Below the pieces are notes generated by a model. The model did not search any database and was not told the origin of the DNA. It was given only the letters and a program-made list of their open reading frames with translations. Below are positions 25,944 to 33,197 of a stretch of 64,000 nt of DNA, one piece after another. The position numbers were made by a program, and so were the translations under genes. Numbering within the stretch: the stretch's first letter is position 1; the number at the start of each line of letters is the position of its first letter. This DNA comes from Streptomyces sp. NBC_00358 (lineage in GTDB: Bacteria > Actinomycetota > Actinomycetes > Streptomycetales > Streptomycetaceae), in assembly GCF_036099295.1 (NCBI RefSeq), contig NZ_CP107976.1, positions 3,844,001 through 3,908,000 on the forward strand, written 5' to 3'.

Positions 25944-26852
25944 GTGCTCTTTGGAATGGTGTGCGCCCTTGGTGCCTCGGTCTGTTTCGGTACGGCGACG
26001 GTTCTGCAGGCGATGGCCGCGCGGGCCGCGGGCGAGGGCGGGACGGGCGGCGGGGCCGGCGGCGCGGCGGCACTGCTGCTGCGGGCGCTGCGGCAGTGGC
26101 GCTATCTGGCGGGACTGGGCCTCGACGGGGTCGGGTTCCTGCTGCAGATCATCGCGCTGCGGTCGCTTCCGATCTACGCCGTCGGAGCCGCCCTCGCCGC
26201 GAGCCTCGCCGTCACCGCCGTGGTGGCCTCGCGGCTGCTCCATGTACGGCTGAGCCGGGTCGAGTGGGGCGCGGTGGCTGTGGTGTGCGCGGGGCTCGCG
26301 ATGCTGGGGCTGGCGTCCGGGACGGAGGGGGACCGCACGGGGTCCCTGGCGTTGAAGTACGCGATGCTGGTGACGTCCGTGGCCGTCCTGCTGCTGGGAC
26401 TGGTCGGCGGACGGCTGCCCGACCGGGGGCGGTCGCTGGCGCTGGGACTCGGGGCGGGATTCGGGTTCGGTGTGGTCGAGGTGGCGGTACGGCTGATCGC
26501 GGACCTCGATCCGGGGACACTGCTGGCGAACCCGGCGACGTACGCACTGCTGATCGGCGGCGGTGCGGCGTTCCTGCTGCTCACCACGGCCCTGGAACGG
26601 GGCTCGGTGACGACGGCCACCGCCGGGCTGGTCATCGGGGAGACCATCGGGCCCGCGCTGGTCGGGGTGGTGTGGCTGGGCGACCGTACGCGCGAGGGAC
26701 TGACCTGGCTGGCGGTTCTCGGTTTCGCGGTGGCTGTGGCGGGGGCCTTGGCGCTGGCGCGGTTCGGCGAGGCGCCGGACACGTCGACGTCCGCGCCCGC
26801 GGGGGCGAAGGCCGCGGAAGCGGCGGCGGAACAGGGTGAGCGCAAGGCGTAG
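25944..26852 (+). CDS. DMT/EamA-like integral membrane protein
   Basis: About 302 residues with nine to ten predicted helices (LFGMVCALGASVCFGTATVLQAMAA, IYAVGAALAASLAVTAVVASRLL, YAMLVTSVAVLLLGLVGG, and near the end TAGLVIGETIGPALVGVVWLGDRT). The internal two-fold repeat, with GET(I/..)GP-type and VxWLG motifs in the second half, resembles drug/metabolite transporters of the EamA type, though the match is not strong enough to name a substrate. The C-terminal tail is Ala/Glu-rich and cytoplasmic. The GTG at 25944 is chosen because hydrophobic sequence starts there and a TACAGT box precedes it; the longer frame overlaps rocD. Convergent with the MocR gene across a repeat array. Confidence 0.75.
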   Translation: MLFGMVCALGASVCFGTATVLQAMAARAAGEGGTGGGAGGAAALLLRALRQWRYLAGLGLDGVGFLLQIIALRSLPIYAVGAALAASLAVTAVVASRLLHVRLSRVEWGAVAVVCAGLAMLGLASGTEGDRTGSLALKYAMLVTSVAVLLLGLVGGRLPDRGRSLALGLGAGFGFGVVEVAVRLIADLDPGTLLANPATYALLIGGGAAFLLLTTALERGSVTTATAGLVIGETIGPALVGVVWLGDRTREGLTWLAVLGFAVAVAGALALARFGEAPDTSTSAPAGAKAAEAAAEQGERKA

Positions 26853-26949
26853 GCGCCCCGCGCGGGTCGCCCCCTGTCGACCGGCAGCCCGGAGCAGGGC
26901 TCTCCGGTATCCGCCTCCCCGGCGACGGGCGGACCCTCCGCTGACCACC

Positions 26950-27430
26950 AGCCCGGAGACGGGCGCCGCGGACCCCTGCCATCGCCAGGTGAGCCCTCCG
27001 GTCGCCTGCCGGCCGGAGGCACCTCCGCGGCAGCCGCCCGCCCGAAGGACAGAGCCCCCAGACCCCTGCCATCGGCAGGTAGCTCGCGGCCGCCCGCCCC
27101 GAGCTGAGGCCCCCGATCGCCAGCCGGCCGGAGGCGGCTCCTCGGCAGCCGATTACCCGGAGGCGGGCGCCCCAGGCCCCGTACATCGGCAGGTGACTCC
27201 CCGGAGGGCCGCCTGCCCCGAGCTGTGGTCCCTGGTCGCCAGCCGGCCGGAGGCGGCTCCTGGGCAGCCGCCTGCCCGGAGACGGGCGCCCGCAGACCCC
27301 TGCCTTCGGCACGTGACTCCCCGAAGGCCGCCCGCCCCGAGCTGAGGCCCCCGGTCGGCAGCCCGACCGGAGGCGGCTCCTCGGCAGCCGCCTGCCTGCT
27401 GGGCGGAGCCCCGAAGAGGGGCGCCCGGCG
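26950..27430. repeat. Tandem array of a 115-119-bp GC-rich repeat, each unit with a hairpin
   Basis: Between two convergent genes (stops at 26852 and 27481) there is no credible coding sequence but a tandem array. Equivalent points (GCCGGCCGGAGG or close) occur at 27008, 27123, 27242 and 27361, giving periods of 115, 119 and 119 bp. A partial copy precedes the first and a truncated one ends near 27430. The units share CGAGCTGAGGCCCCCGGTCG and ATCGGCAGGTGACTCC type blocks. Most units carry the inverted repeat AGGCGGCT-N7-AGCCGCCT, able to form an 8-bp stem. The period is not a multiple of three, so the open frames here do not reflect a protein repeat. Confidence 0.9.
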
Positions 27431-27480
27431 TGGGGCGCCCGGCGTGGGGCTCACGCATCGGTGGGCGCAGGGATCCGCTT

Positions 27481-28872
27481 TCAGGGAAGGGCTCGGCACA
27501 GCGCGTCCAGGGCGCCGGACCACGCGTGGTCCGGCGGGGTGCCGTAGCCGACGACCAGGGCGTCCTGGGGTGGGGTGCGGGCGTCGGGGTGCCGGTGGCG
27601 GGAGAGGCCGTGGACGGCCAGGCCCTGCCAGGCGGCGGCCTGGACGACCGACCGCTCGGTGCCGGGCGGGAGCCGGAGCACGGCGTGCAGCCCGGCGGCG
27701 ATACCGGTGGCGTGCACGGCGGGGGCGCGGGTGGCGAGCGCGGCGACGAGGGCGTCCCGGCGCCGCCGGTAGCGCAGGCGGGCGGCGCGGACGTGCCGGT
27801 CGTAGGCGCCGGAGGTGATGAACTCCGCCAGGGTCAACTGGTCCAGCACGCCGGTCGACCAGCCGCCCTCCCCCTTCAGGGAGACGACCTCGTCCGCGAG
27901 GGACGGCGGCAGGACCAGCCAGCCGAGGCGCAGCGCGGGGGCCAGGGACTTGCTCGCGGTGCCCAGATGGACCACGTGGTCGGGGTCCAGCCCCTGCAAC
28001 GCGCCGATGGGCTGCCGGTCGTAGCGGAACTCGCCGTCGTAGTCGTCCTCCAGGACGAGCCCGCCGGTGCGACGGGCCCAGCCGACGACGGCGGCCCGGC
28101 GGTCCGGGTGCAGGGGCACGCCCATCGGGAACTGGTGGGAGGGGGTGAGCAGTACGGCTCGTACGCCCGCCATGTCGCGGGTGTCGGTGCCGAGCCCGTC
28201 GAACGGCAGCGGGGTCGTGCGCAGACCCGACCGGCGCAGGAGGTTCCAGTGCACGTCGAGGCCGTACGACTCGACCGCGAGCGAGCGCAGGCCCCGCCGG
28301 CGCAGGACCGCGCCGAGCAGCGTGAGGCCGTCCGAGAAGCCGGAGCAGATCACGATGCGCTCCGGGTCGGCGCGGACGCCCCGGGCGCGGGAGAGGTAGC
28401 CGGCGAGGGCGGTGCGCAGTTCGGGGCGGCCCCGCGGATCGCCGTAGCCGAGGGCGTCGTGCGGTGCGACGGCCAGGGCGCGGCGGGCCGCCTTGAGCCA
28501 GGCGGCGCGCGGGAAGGACGCGAGGTCGGGGGTGCCGGGGACGAGGTCGTAGGCCGGACGGCCCTGTTCGCGGCGGCGTGGCGCGGCCTCCGGGGCCGGT
28601 CGTACGACGCTCCGCTCGGCCACCCGCGTGCCCGAGCCCTGACGGGCGGTGAGCCAGCCCTCGGCGACGAGGTCGGCGTAGGCGTCGGCGACCGTGTTGC
28701 GGGCGACGCCCAGATCGACGGCTAGGGAGCGGGAGGACGGGAGACGGGTTCCGGGGGCCAGCCGGCCGCTGCGGACCGCCTCGCGGAGCGCGTCCGTCAG
28801 CCCTTTGCGGAGACCGGATCCGGTGGGCTCGACATGAAGGTCGACACCCAAAGTGGCCCATGTACTCACCAT
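27481..28872 (-). CDS. MocR/PdxR-type GntR-aminotransferase regulator
   Basis: About 463 residues. An N-terminal GntR winged-helix (LRKGLTDALREAVRSGRLAPGTRLPSSR, then LGVARNTVADAYADLVAEGWL) is fused to a fold-type-I aminotransferase domain with CSGFSDGLTLLG, LTPSHQFPMG, LEDDYDGEFRYD and the PLP-Lys region HLGTASKSLAPALRLGW. The family binds PLP as effector and often controls vitamin B6 or amino-acid genes. ATG 28872 is the first start outside the divergent promoter, although one of two operator-like repeats (AAGTGGCCCAT) lies inside codons 4-8. A TATGGT box lies eight bases upstream. Likely target: itself and the divergent AhpD-like gene. No pdxS/pdxT lies nearby, so PdxR itself is not claimed. 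Confidence 0.9.
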   Translation of the reverse strand: MVSTWATLGVDLHVEPTGSGLRKGLTDALREAVRSGRLAPGTRLPSSRSLAVDLGVARNTVADAYADLVAEGWLTARQGSGTRVAERSVVRPAPEAAPRRREQGRPAYDLVPGTPDLASFPRAAWLKAARRALAVAPHDALGYGDPRGRPELRTALAGYLSRARGVRADPERIVICSGFSDGLTLLGAVLRRRGLRSLAVESYGLDVHWNLLRRSGLRTTPLPFDGLGTDTRDMAGVRAVLLTPSHQFPMGVPLHPDRRAAVVGWARRTGGLVLEDDYDGEFRYDRQPIGALQGLDPDHVVHLGTASKSLAPALRLGWLVLPPSLADEVVSLKGEGGWSTGVLDQLTLAEFITSGAYDRHVRAARLRYRRRRDALVAALATRAPAVHATGIAAGLHAVLRLPPGTERSVVQAAAWQGLAVHGLSRHRHPDARTPPQDALVVGYGTPPDHAWSGALDALCRALP

Positions 28873-28885
28873 GGAAATGGACCAT
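28850..28885. promoter_or_regulatory. Candidate MocR operator: two direct repeats AAgTGGcCCAT / AAaTGGaCCAT
   Basis: AAGTGGCCCAT (28851-28861) and AAATGGACCAT (28875-28885) match at 9 of 11 positions and lie 24 bp apart in the divergent region of a MocR regulator and its neighbour. The pattern resembles the AAAGTGG-type direct repeats known for PdxR proteins. The second copy overlaps the regulator's own -10 region, consistent with autoregulation. Confidence 0.6.
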
Positions 28886-28906
28886 ACCCCTGGGCTACTC
28901 CCCTCG

Positions 28907-28912
28907 TAGGGT
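28907..28912 (+). promoter_or_regulatory. Candidate -10 box of a leaderless promoter (AhpD-like gene)
   Basis: TAGGGT ends seven bases before the ATG at 28920, with no Shine-Dalgarno sequence between. It lies 21 bp from the nearer MocR-like repeat. Confidence 0.45.
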
Positions 28913-28919
28913 CGATCGC

Positions 28920-29510
28920 ATGACGACGCAGGACACGACCACGCAGACCACCTCGACCAGGACCACGGCGAACACCGCGGCGGACAGCTCACCGGACACC
29001 ACGGCGGACACGGCGGCGGACGCCGGGAGTACGCCGTACGCGCCCGAGCACGCGCCCCGGCTGCAGTGGGCCACGCTCGCCCCCGACGTCTACAAGGCGA
29101 TGGTCAGACTCGACGCGGCGGCCCGGCGCGGGCTGGACCCCGTGCTCCTGGAGCTGGTGAAGATCCGCGCCTCGCAGCTCAACCACTGTGCGTTCTGCCT
29201 CGACATGCACACCAAGGACGCGCTCGCGGCGGGCGAGAGCGTGGAGCGGATCGTGCAGCTCAGCGCCTGGGACGAGTCGCGGCACTTCTACACCGAGAAG
29301 GAGCTCGCGGCGATCGAGCTGACCGAGGCCGTCACCGTGCTCACCGAAGGCTTCGTGCCGGACGAGGTGTACGAGCGGGCGGCCCGGCACTTCGAGGAGG
29401 CCGAGCTGGCCCAGCTGATCGCCGCGATCACGGTGATCAACGCCTGGAACCGGTTCGGCGTGGCCTGCCGCCTGGCGCCCGGCCACTACCGGGCGGGCCA
29501 GTACAAGTGA
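28920..29510 (+). CDS. AhpD-like carboxymuconolactone decarboxylase-family protein
   Basis: About 196 residues. After a 40-residue Thr/Ala/Asp-rich disordered start comes the CMD domain with LDPVLLELVKIRASQLNHCAFCLDMHTKDA. The CxxC-xxx-H motif (HCAFCLDMH) is the peroxidatic/proton-relay signature of AhpD-type alkylhydroperoxidases. The rest (ERIVQLSAW, FYTEKELAAIELTEAVT) is the usual helical bundle. It probably reduces peroxides or acts as a thiol-dependent antioxidant; the substrate is not known. ATG 28920 is used because the longer frame from 28860 runs through the divergent promoter. Its stop overlaps the next gene's GTG. Confidence 0.88.
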   Translation: MTTQDTTTQTTSTRTTANTAADSSPDTTADTAADAGSTPYAPEHAPRLQWATLAPDVYKAMVRLDAAARRGLDPVLLELVKIRASQLNHCAFCLDMHTKDALAAGESVERIVQLSAWDESRHFYTEKELAAIELTEAVTVLTEGFVPDEVYERAARHFEEAELAQLIAAITVINAWNRFGVACRLAPGHYRAGQYK

Positions 29511-30217
29511 CGGCCGGGAGGTTCCGGGCGCTGCACCACGGGCGGGCGCCCGGCGATCCGCTGGTGCTGCCCGGCCCCTGGGACGCCGCGAGCGCGCGGG
29601 TGTTCGTGGACGCGGGGTTCCCGGCGCTCGCCACACCGAGTGCCGGGGTCGCCGCCTCGCTCGGGTACGCGGACGGGGAGACGCCCGCCGACGAGATGTT
29701 CGCCGCCGTCGCCCGGATCGTACGGGCCGTCGACGTACCGGTCTCGGCCGACGTCGAGGACGGCTACGGGCTCGCGCCCGAGGAGTTGGTGGAGCGGCTG
29801 CTGGAGGCGGGTGCCGTCGGCTGCAACCTGGAGGACTCCACGGGCGGTGTCCTGAAGGACGCGGCCCGGCACGCCGACTGGCTGGCCGAGGTGCGCGGCG
29901 CGGCGGGCGACCTGCTGTTCGTGAACGCCCGCGTCGACGTCTTCATCCACGGGGACAAAGATCCCGGGCGGGCCGTCGAGCGGGCCGCGCAGTACGTCGC
30001 CGCGGGTGCGGACTGCGTGTACCCGATCGGGGCACCGCCGGAGGTGCTGCCGCTGCTGCGGTCCGGCGTCCGCGGGCCGCTGAACGTGTTCTCCCCGCTC
30101 GACGGGACGTCGGCGGCCGAACTCGGTGAACTCGGCGCCACGCGGATCACGTTCGGACCCGGCCTGCAGCGCCGGGCCGCCCAGGCGCTGGCGGAGATCG
30201 CGGCGCGACTGGGATAG
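29507..30217 (+). CDS. Isocitrate lyase / PEP-mutase superfamily protein
   Basis: About 236 residues, a TIM-barrel of the ICL/PEPM superfamily: LVLPGPWDAASARVFVDAGFPALATPS, the metal-binding DVEDGYG, GCNLEDSTGG, FVNARVDVF and GADCVYPIG. The catalytic Cys loop (KKCGH) of true isocitrate lyase is absent. The protein is shorter than isocitrate lyase, so it more likely acts as an oxaloacetate/2-methylisocitrate-type C-C or C-P lyase or mutase; the reaction is unknown. The GTG start overlaps the previous stop by four bases (GTGA), so the two are coupled. This pairing with an AhpD-like gene under a PLP-sensing regulator is notable. Confidence 0.87.
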   Translation: MTAGRFRALHHGRAPGDPLVLPGPWDAASARVFVDAGFPALATPSAGVAASLGYADGETPADEMFAAVARIVRAVDVPVSADVEDGYGLAPEELVERLLEAGAVGCNLEDSTGGVLKDAARHADWLAEVRGAAGDLLFVNARVDVFIHGDKDPGRAVERAAQYVAAGADCVYPIGAPPEVLPLLRSGVRGPLNVFSPLDGTSAAELGELGATRITFGPGLQRRAAQALAEIAARLG

Positions 30218-30236
30218 GCCGGCCGGTTCCGTGGGC

Positions 30237-30256
30237 GGGTGCCACCTCCGGCACCC
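30237..30256. terminator. Hairpin between the PEP-mutase-like gene and the choline operon end
   Basis: GGGTGCC and GGCACCC form a 7-bp stem with a six-base loop between convergent stops at 30217 and 30284. Confidence 0.65.
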
Positions 30257-30283
30257 ACCCCGGACCGTGCGGGGCCCCGGCCC

Positions 30284-31246
30284 CTACGCCGACGGAAGCC
30301 ACGCCCGCCAGGTCGACGCGTGGTGCTCCACCCACTTCTTCGCCGCTTCCTCGGGCGTCAGCTTGTCGTTGGCGATCATCAGCGAGACCTCGTTCTGGTC
30401 CGCGGTGGTCCACTTGAACTTCTTCAGGAAGGCCGCCGCCTCACCGCCGGTCTTCGCGAAGTCGGCGTTGAGGTACTTCCGCAACGGGGTGTGCGGGTAG
30501 GCGCAGGCGACCTTCGCCGCGTCGGCGTCGCAGCCCTCCTGGTACGCGGGCAGCTTCACCTCGGTCATGGGGACCTTCTCGAACAGCCACTGCGGGGAGT
30601 ACCAGTACGTGAGGAACGGCTTCCGCTCCTTCGCGAACTGCTTCATCTGCGTGATCTGCGCGGCTTCCGAACCGGCGAACACCACCTGGTAGTTGAGCTT
30701 CAGGTTGTTCACCAGCGCCTTGTCGTTGGTGACGTACGACGGGGAGCCGTCGAGGAGTTGCCCCTTGCCGCCGCTCTCCGGCGTGCGCAGCCGGTCGGCG
30801 TACTTGTCGAGGTTCTTCCAGTTCGTGACGTCGGGGTGCTGTCTGGCGAAGTACGTCGGGACGTACCAGCCGATGTGCCCGGTCACGCCCAGGCTCCCGC
30901 CGGGCGCGATCGTCTTCTTGTCCTCGACGTACCGCTTCTCCTGGTCGGGGTGGCCCCAGTCCTCCAGGATCGCGTCGACGCGGCCCTGACTGAGCGCGTC
31001 CCAGGCGGGCACCTCGTCGACCTGGACGGTGTCGACGCGGTAGCCCATCTCGTGTTCGAGCAGGTACTGCGCCACGGCGACGTTCGACTGGGCGCCCACC
31101 CAGGACTGCACGGACAGGGTCACCGTTCTCGCGCCCCGGGCGTTCGCGAAGGGCGAGGCCTGCTTGGTCATGTCGGCGGCGCCGCAGCCGGTGAGCAGCA
31201 GCAGGGCCGACGCTCCGGCCACCGCGGACGTCGTACGAACACGCAT
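30284..31246 (-). CDS. Glycine betaine/choline ABC transporter substrate-binding lipoprotein
   Basis: The 320-residue lipoprotein has a signal peptide ending in the lipobox LLLTGCG (Cys about residue 21). The mature part fits the OpuAC-type fold: VTLSVQSWVGAQSNVAVAQYLLEHEMGY, VDAILEDWGHP, GHIGWYVPTYF and TYWYSPQWLF, with Trp/Tyr residues of the kind that form the aromatic cage for quaternary ammonium ligands. It captures choline or betaine outside the membrane for the permease encoded just upstream (1-bp gap to that stop). Last gene of the five-gene operon; a hairpin follows. Confidence 0.93.
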   Translation of the reverse strand: MRVRTTSAVAGASALLLLTGCGAADMTKQASPFANARGARTVTLSVQSWVGAQSNVAVAQYLLEHEMGYRVDTVQVDEVPAWDALSQGRVDAILEDWGHPDQEKRYVEDKKTIAPGGSLGVTGHIGWYVPTYFARQHPDVTNWKNLDKYADRLRTPESGGKGQLLDGSPSYVTNDKALVNNLKLNYQVVFAGSEAAQITQMKQFAKERKPFLTYWYSPQWLFEKVPMTEVKLPAYQEGCDADAAKVACAYPHTPLRKYLNADFAKTGGEAAAFLKKFKWTTADQNEVSLMIANDKLTPEEAAKKWVEHHASTWRAWLPSA

Positions 31247-31247
31247 G

Positions 31248-33197
31248 TCACGCTCCCTTCTTCACGCTGCGCCGGGTCGGCTGGGTCACCCGGTCGAGCA
31301 TCAGGCCGAGGCAGACGATCGCGGCGCCCGCGACCAGGCCGGTGGCCAGGTCGCCCTGGGCGAGGCCGAACACGACGTCGTAGCCGAGCGCGCCACCGCC
31401 GACCAGGCCGCCGATGATGACGACGGCGAGGACCAGGACGACACCCTGGTTGACGGCGAGCAGCAGCGCGGGCCGCGCCAACGGGATCTGAACCTGGCGC
31501 AGTTGCTGCGCGGGGGTCGCGCCGAGGGAGCGGGCGGCCTCCAGCGCGGCCGGGTCGACGGCGCGCAGCCCCTGGGTGGTGATGCGGACCACGGCGGGCA
31601 GCGCGTAGACGACCGCGGCGGCGACGGCGGGTGCGCGGCCGACGCCGAACAGCGCGACCACGGGGATGAGGTACACGAACTGCGGCATGGTCTGGAAGAC
31701 GTCGAGGACGGGCCTGAGCAGGCGCTCGAAGCGCTCGCTGCGCGCGGCCGCGATCCCGGTGGCGAAGCCGAGCACGAGGGTCACGGCGACCGCCGCGAGC
31801 ACTTGGGAGAGCGTGTCCAGGGACGGCTTCCACGCGCCCAGCACGCCGATCGCGGCCATGGCGAGGACGGCGGTGAGCGCGGTGCGCCAGGTGCCGATCA
31901 GCCAGGCCAGAGCGGCGACCGTCAGCAGGACGGACCACCAGGGCAGCCACTGCAGGCCGTCCCTGAGCGGGTCGAGGACCCAGGTGGTGAAGCGGCCCGC
32001 CCAGTCGGCGGTGCCGCCGATGTACGGGACGCCGGAGTAGAGGTGGCCGGTCATCCAGTCGACGACGCGGTTCACCGGCTCGGCGATGTGGACCACCCAC
32101 GCGTCGGGCCAGTCGAGCCGGCCCACGAGCCGTCCGGCGACGGCGACGGTCACGGCGGTGATCGCCGCGTACACCCAGGGGGTGCTCGTACGGGCCTCTC
32201 CGAGCCGTTCGCCGGCCGCGGCCGTGACGCGGTCGAGGACGACCGCGAGGAGCACGATCGGGATACCGGCGGCGAGGGCCGCGCCGACGTCGACGGAGGC
32301 CAGGGCCTGGTAGACGCGGTCGCCGAGACCGCCGGCGCCGATCACGGAGGCGATGACGGCCATGGACAGCGCCATCATGATCGTCTGGTTGAGGCCGAGG
32401 AGGAGTTCCTTGCGGGCCAGCGGGAGGCGGGCGGTGAGCAGCCGCTGGCGGGCCGTGGCGCCGAGCGAGGCGACGGCCTCCAGAACACCCTCGTCCGCGT
32501 CGCGCAGGCCGAGCGCGGTGAGCCGGGCCATGGGCGGAGCGGCGTAGACGACGGTGGCGAGCACGGCCGCGGGCACCCCGATACCGAAGACCAGCACGAC
32601 CGGCAGCAGATACGCGAAGGCCGGGAGCACCTGCATGGTGTCGAGGACGGGACGCAGTGCCCGGTGGGTGCGGTCGGAGAGCCCTGCGGCGAGACCGAGC
32701 AGGGCGCCCAGCACGACCGAGGCGAGCACGGCGACCACCATGACCGCCAGCGTCTGCATGGTGGGCACCCACATGCCGAGCAGGCCGCAGGCGAGGAACG
32801 CGACGCCGGTGCCGACGGCCGTCCGTACGCCCGCGGCCCGCCAGGCCACGAGCGCGGCCACGGCGGTCACGCCCGCCCAGCCGGCCGCCAGGAGCAGCAG
32901 ATAGACGGCGCGTACGGACAGGACGACGGCGTTGCTGACGTAGCCGAAGAAGTACAGGAACAGCGGGTGGCTGTCGCGGTTGTCGATGATCCAGTCACCG
33001 GCTCTGCCGAGCGGCCCGGTCAGGTCGACGGTCAGCGCGTGCGGCCAACTGCCGTCGCCCCAGCGGGCGTCGGCCAGGGGTACGAACACCGCCGCGACGA
33101 CCGCGAGCAGCAGGAGCTTGCCCACGGCCGGATGCCTGAGGCGCCTGGGAAGGACCGTACGGGGGACGGAGGTGGACGTGGTGACCGCGGCCATCAC
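31248..33197 (-). CDS. Choline/betaine ABC permease, two permease domains fused in one chain
   Basis: At 649 residues this is about twice the usual OpuAB size. It contains two copies of the binding-protein-dependent permease domain, each with an EAA-type loop. The first is LGATARQRLLTARLPLARKE followed by IGAGGLG; the second is LGATPAQQLRQVQIPLARPA followed by VGGGALG. So one polypeptide supplies both membrane halves. About 13 hydrophobic helices are seen. Its ATG overlaps the stop of the ATPase gene (ATGA), and the binding-protein gene starts one base after its stop. Import of choline or betaine is inferred from the oxidation enzymes in the operon. Confidence 0.92.
   Translation of the reverse strand: MMAAVTTSTSVPRTVLPRRLRHPAVGKLLLLAVVAAVFVPLADARWGDGSWPHALTVDLTGPLGRAGDWIIDNRDSHPLFLYFFGYVSNAVVLSVRAVYLLLLAAGWAGVTAVAALVAWRAAGVRTAVGTGVAFLACGLLGMWVPTMQTLAVMVVAVLASVVLGALLGLAAGLSDRTHRALRPVLDTMQVLPAFAYLLPVVLVFGIGVPAAVLATVVYAAPPMARLTALGLRDADEGVLEAVASLGATARQRLLTARLPLARKELLLGLNQTIMMALSMAVIASVIGAGGLGDRVYQALASVDVGAALAAGIPIVLLAVVLDRVTAAAGERLGEARTSTPWVYAAITAVTVAVAGRLVGRLDWPDAWVVHIAEPVNRVVDWMTGHLYSGVPYIGGTADWAGRFTTWVLDPLRDGLQWLPWWSVLLTVAALAWLIGTWRTALTAVLAMAAIGVLGAWKPSLDTLSQVLAAVAVTLVLGFATGIAAARSERFERLLRPVLDVFQTMPQFVYLIPVVALFGVGRAPAVAAAVVYALPAVVRITTQGLRAVDPAALEAARSLGATPAQQLRQVQIPLARPALLLAVNQGVVLVLAVVIIGGLVGGGALGYDVVFGLAQGDLATGLVAGAAIVCLGLMLDRVTQPTRRSVKKGA

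Noticed and set aside
26950..27430. The tandem array as a CRISPR locus.
   Set aside because: Repeats are about 119 bp and contiguous, without unique spacers of constant length, and no cas genes are present.
26174..28885. A 903-residue minus-strand open frame covering the DMT-like gene, the repeat array and the MocR gene.
   Set aside because: It is antisense to one gene and out of frame with another, its sequence is Pro/Arg/Ala-rich shadow translation, and the 119-bp repeat shifts frame in each unit.
29507..30217. Calling the PEP-mutase-like gene a true isocitrate lyase.
   Set aside because: The KKCGH active-site loop is missing and the protein is much shorter than AceA.
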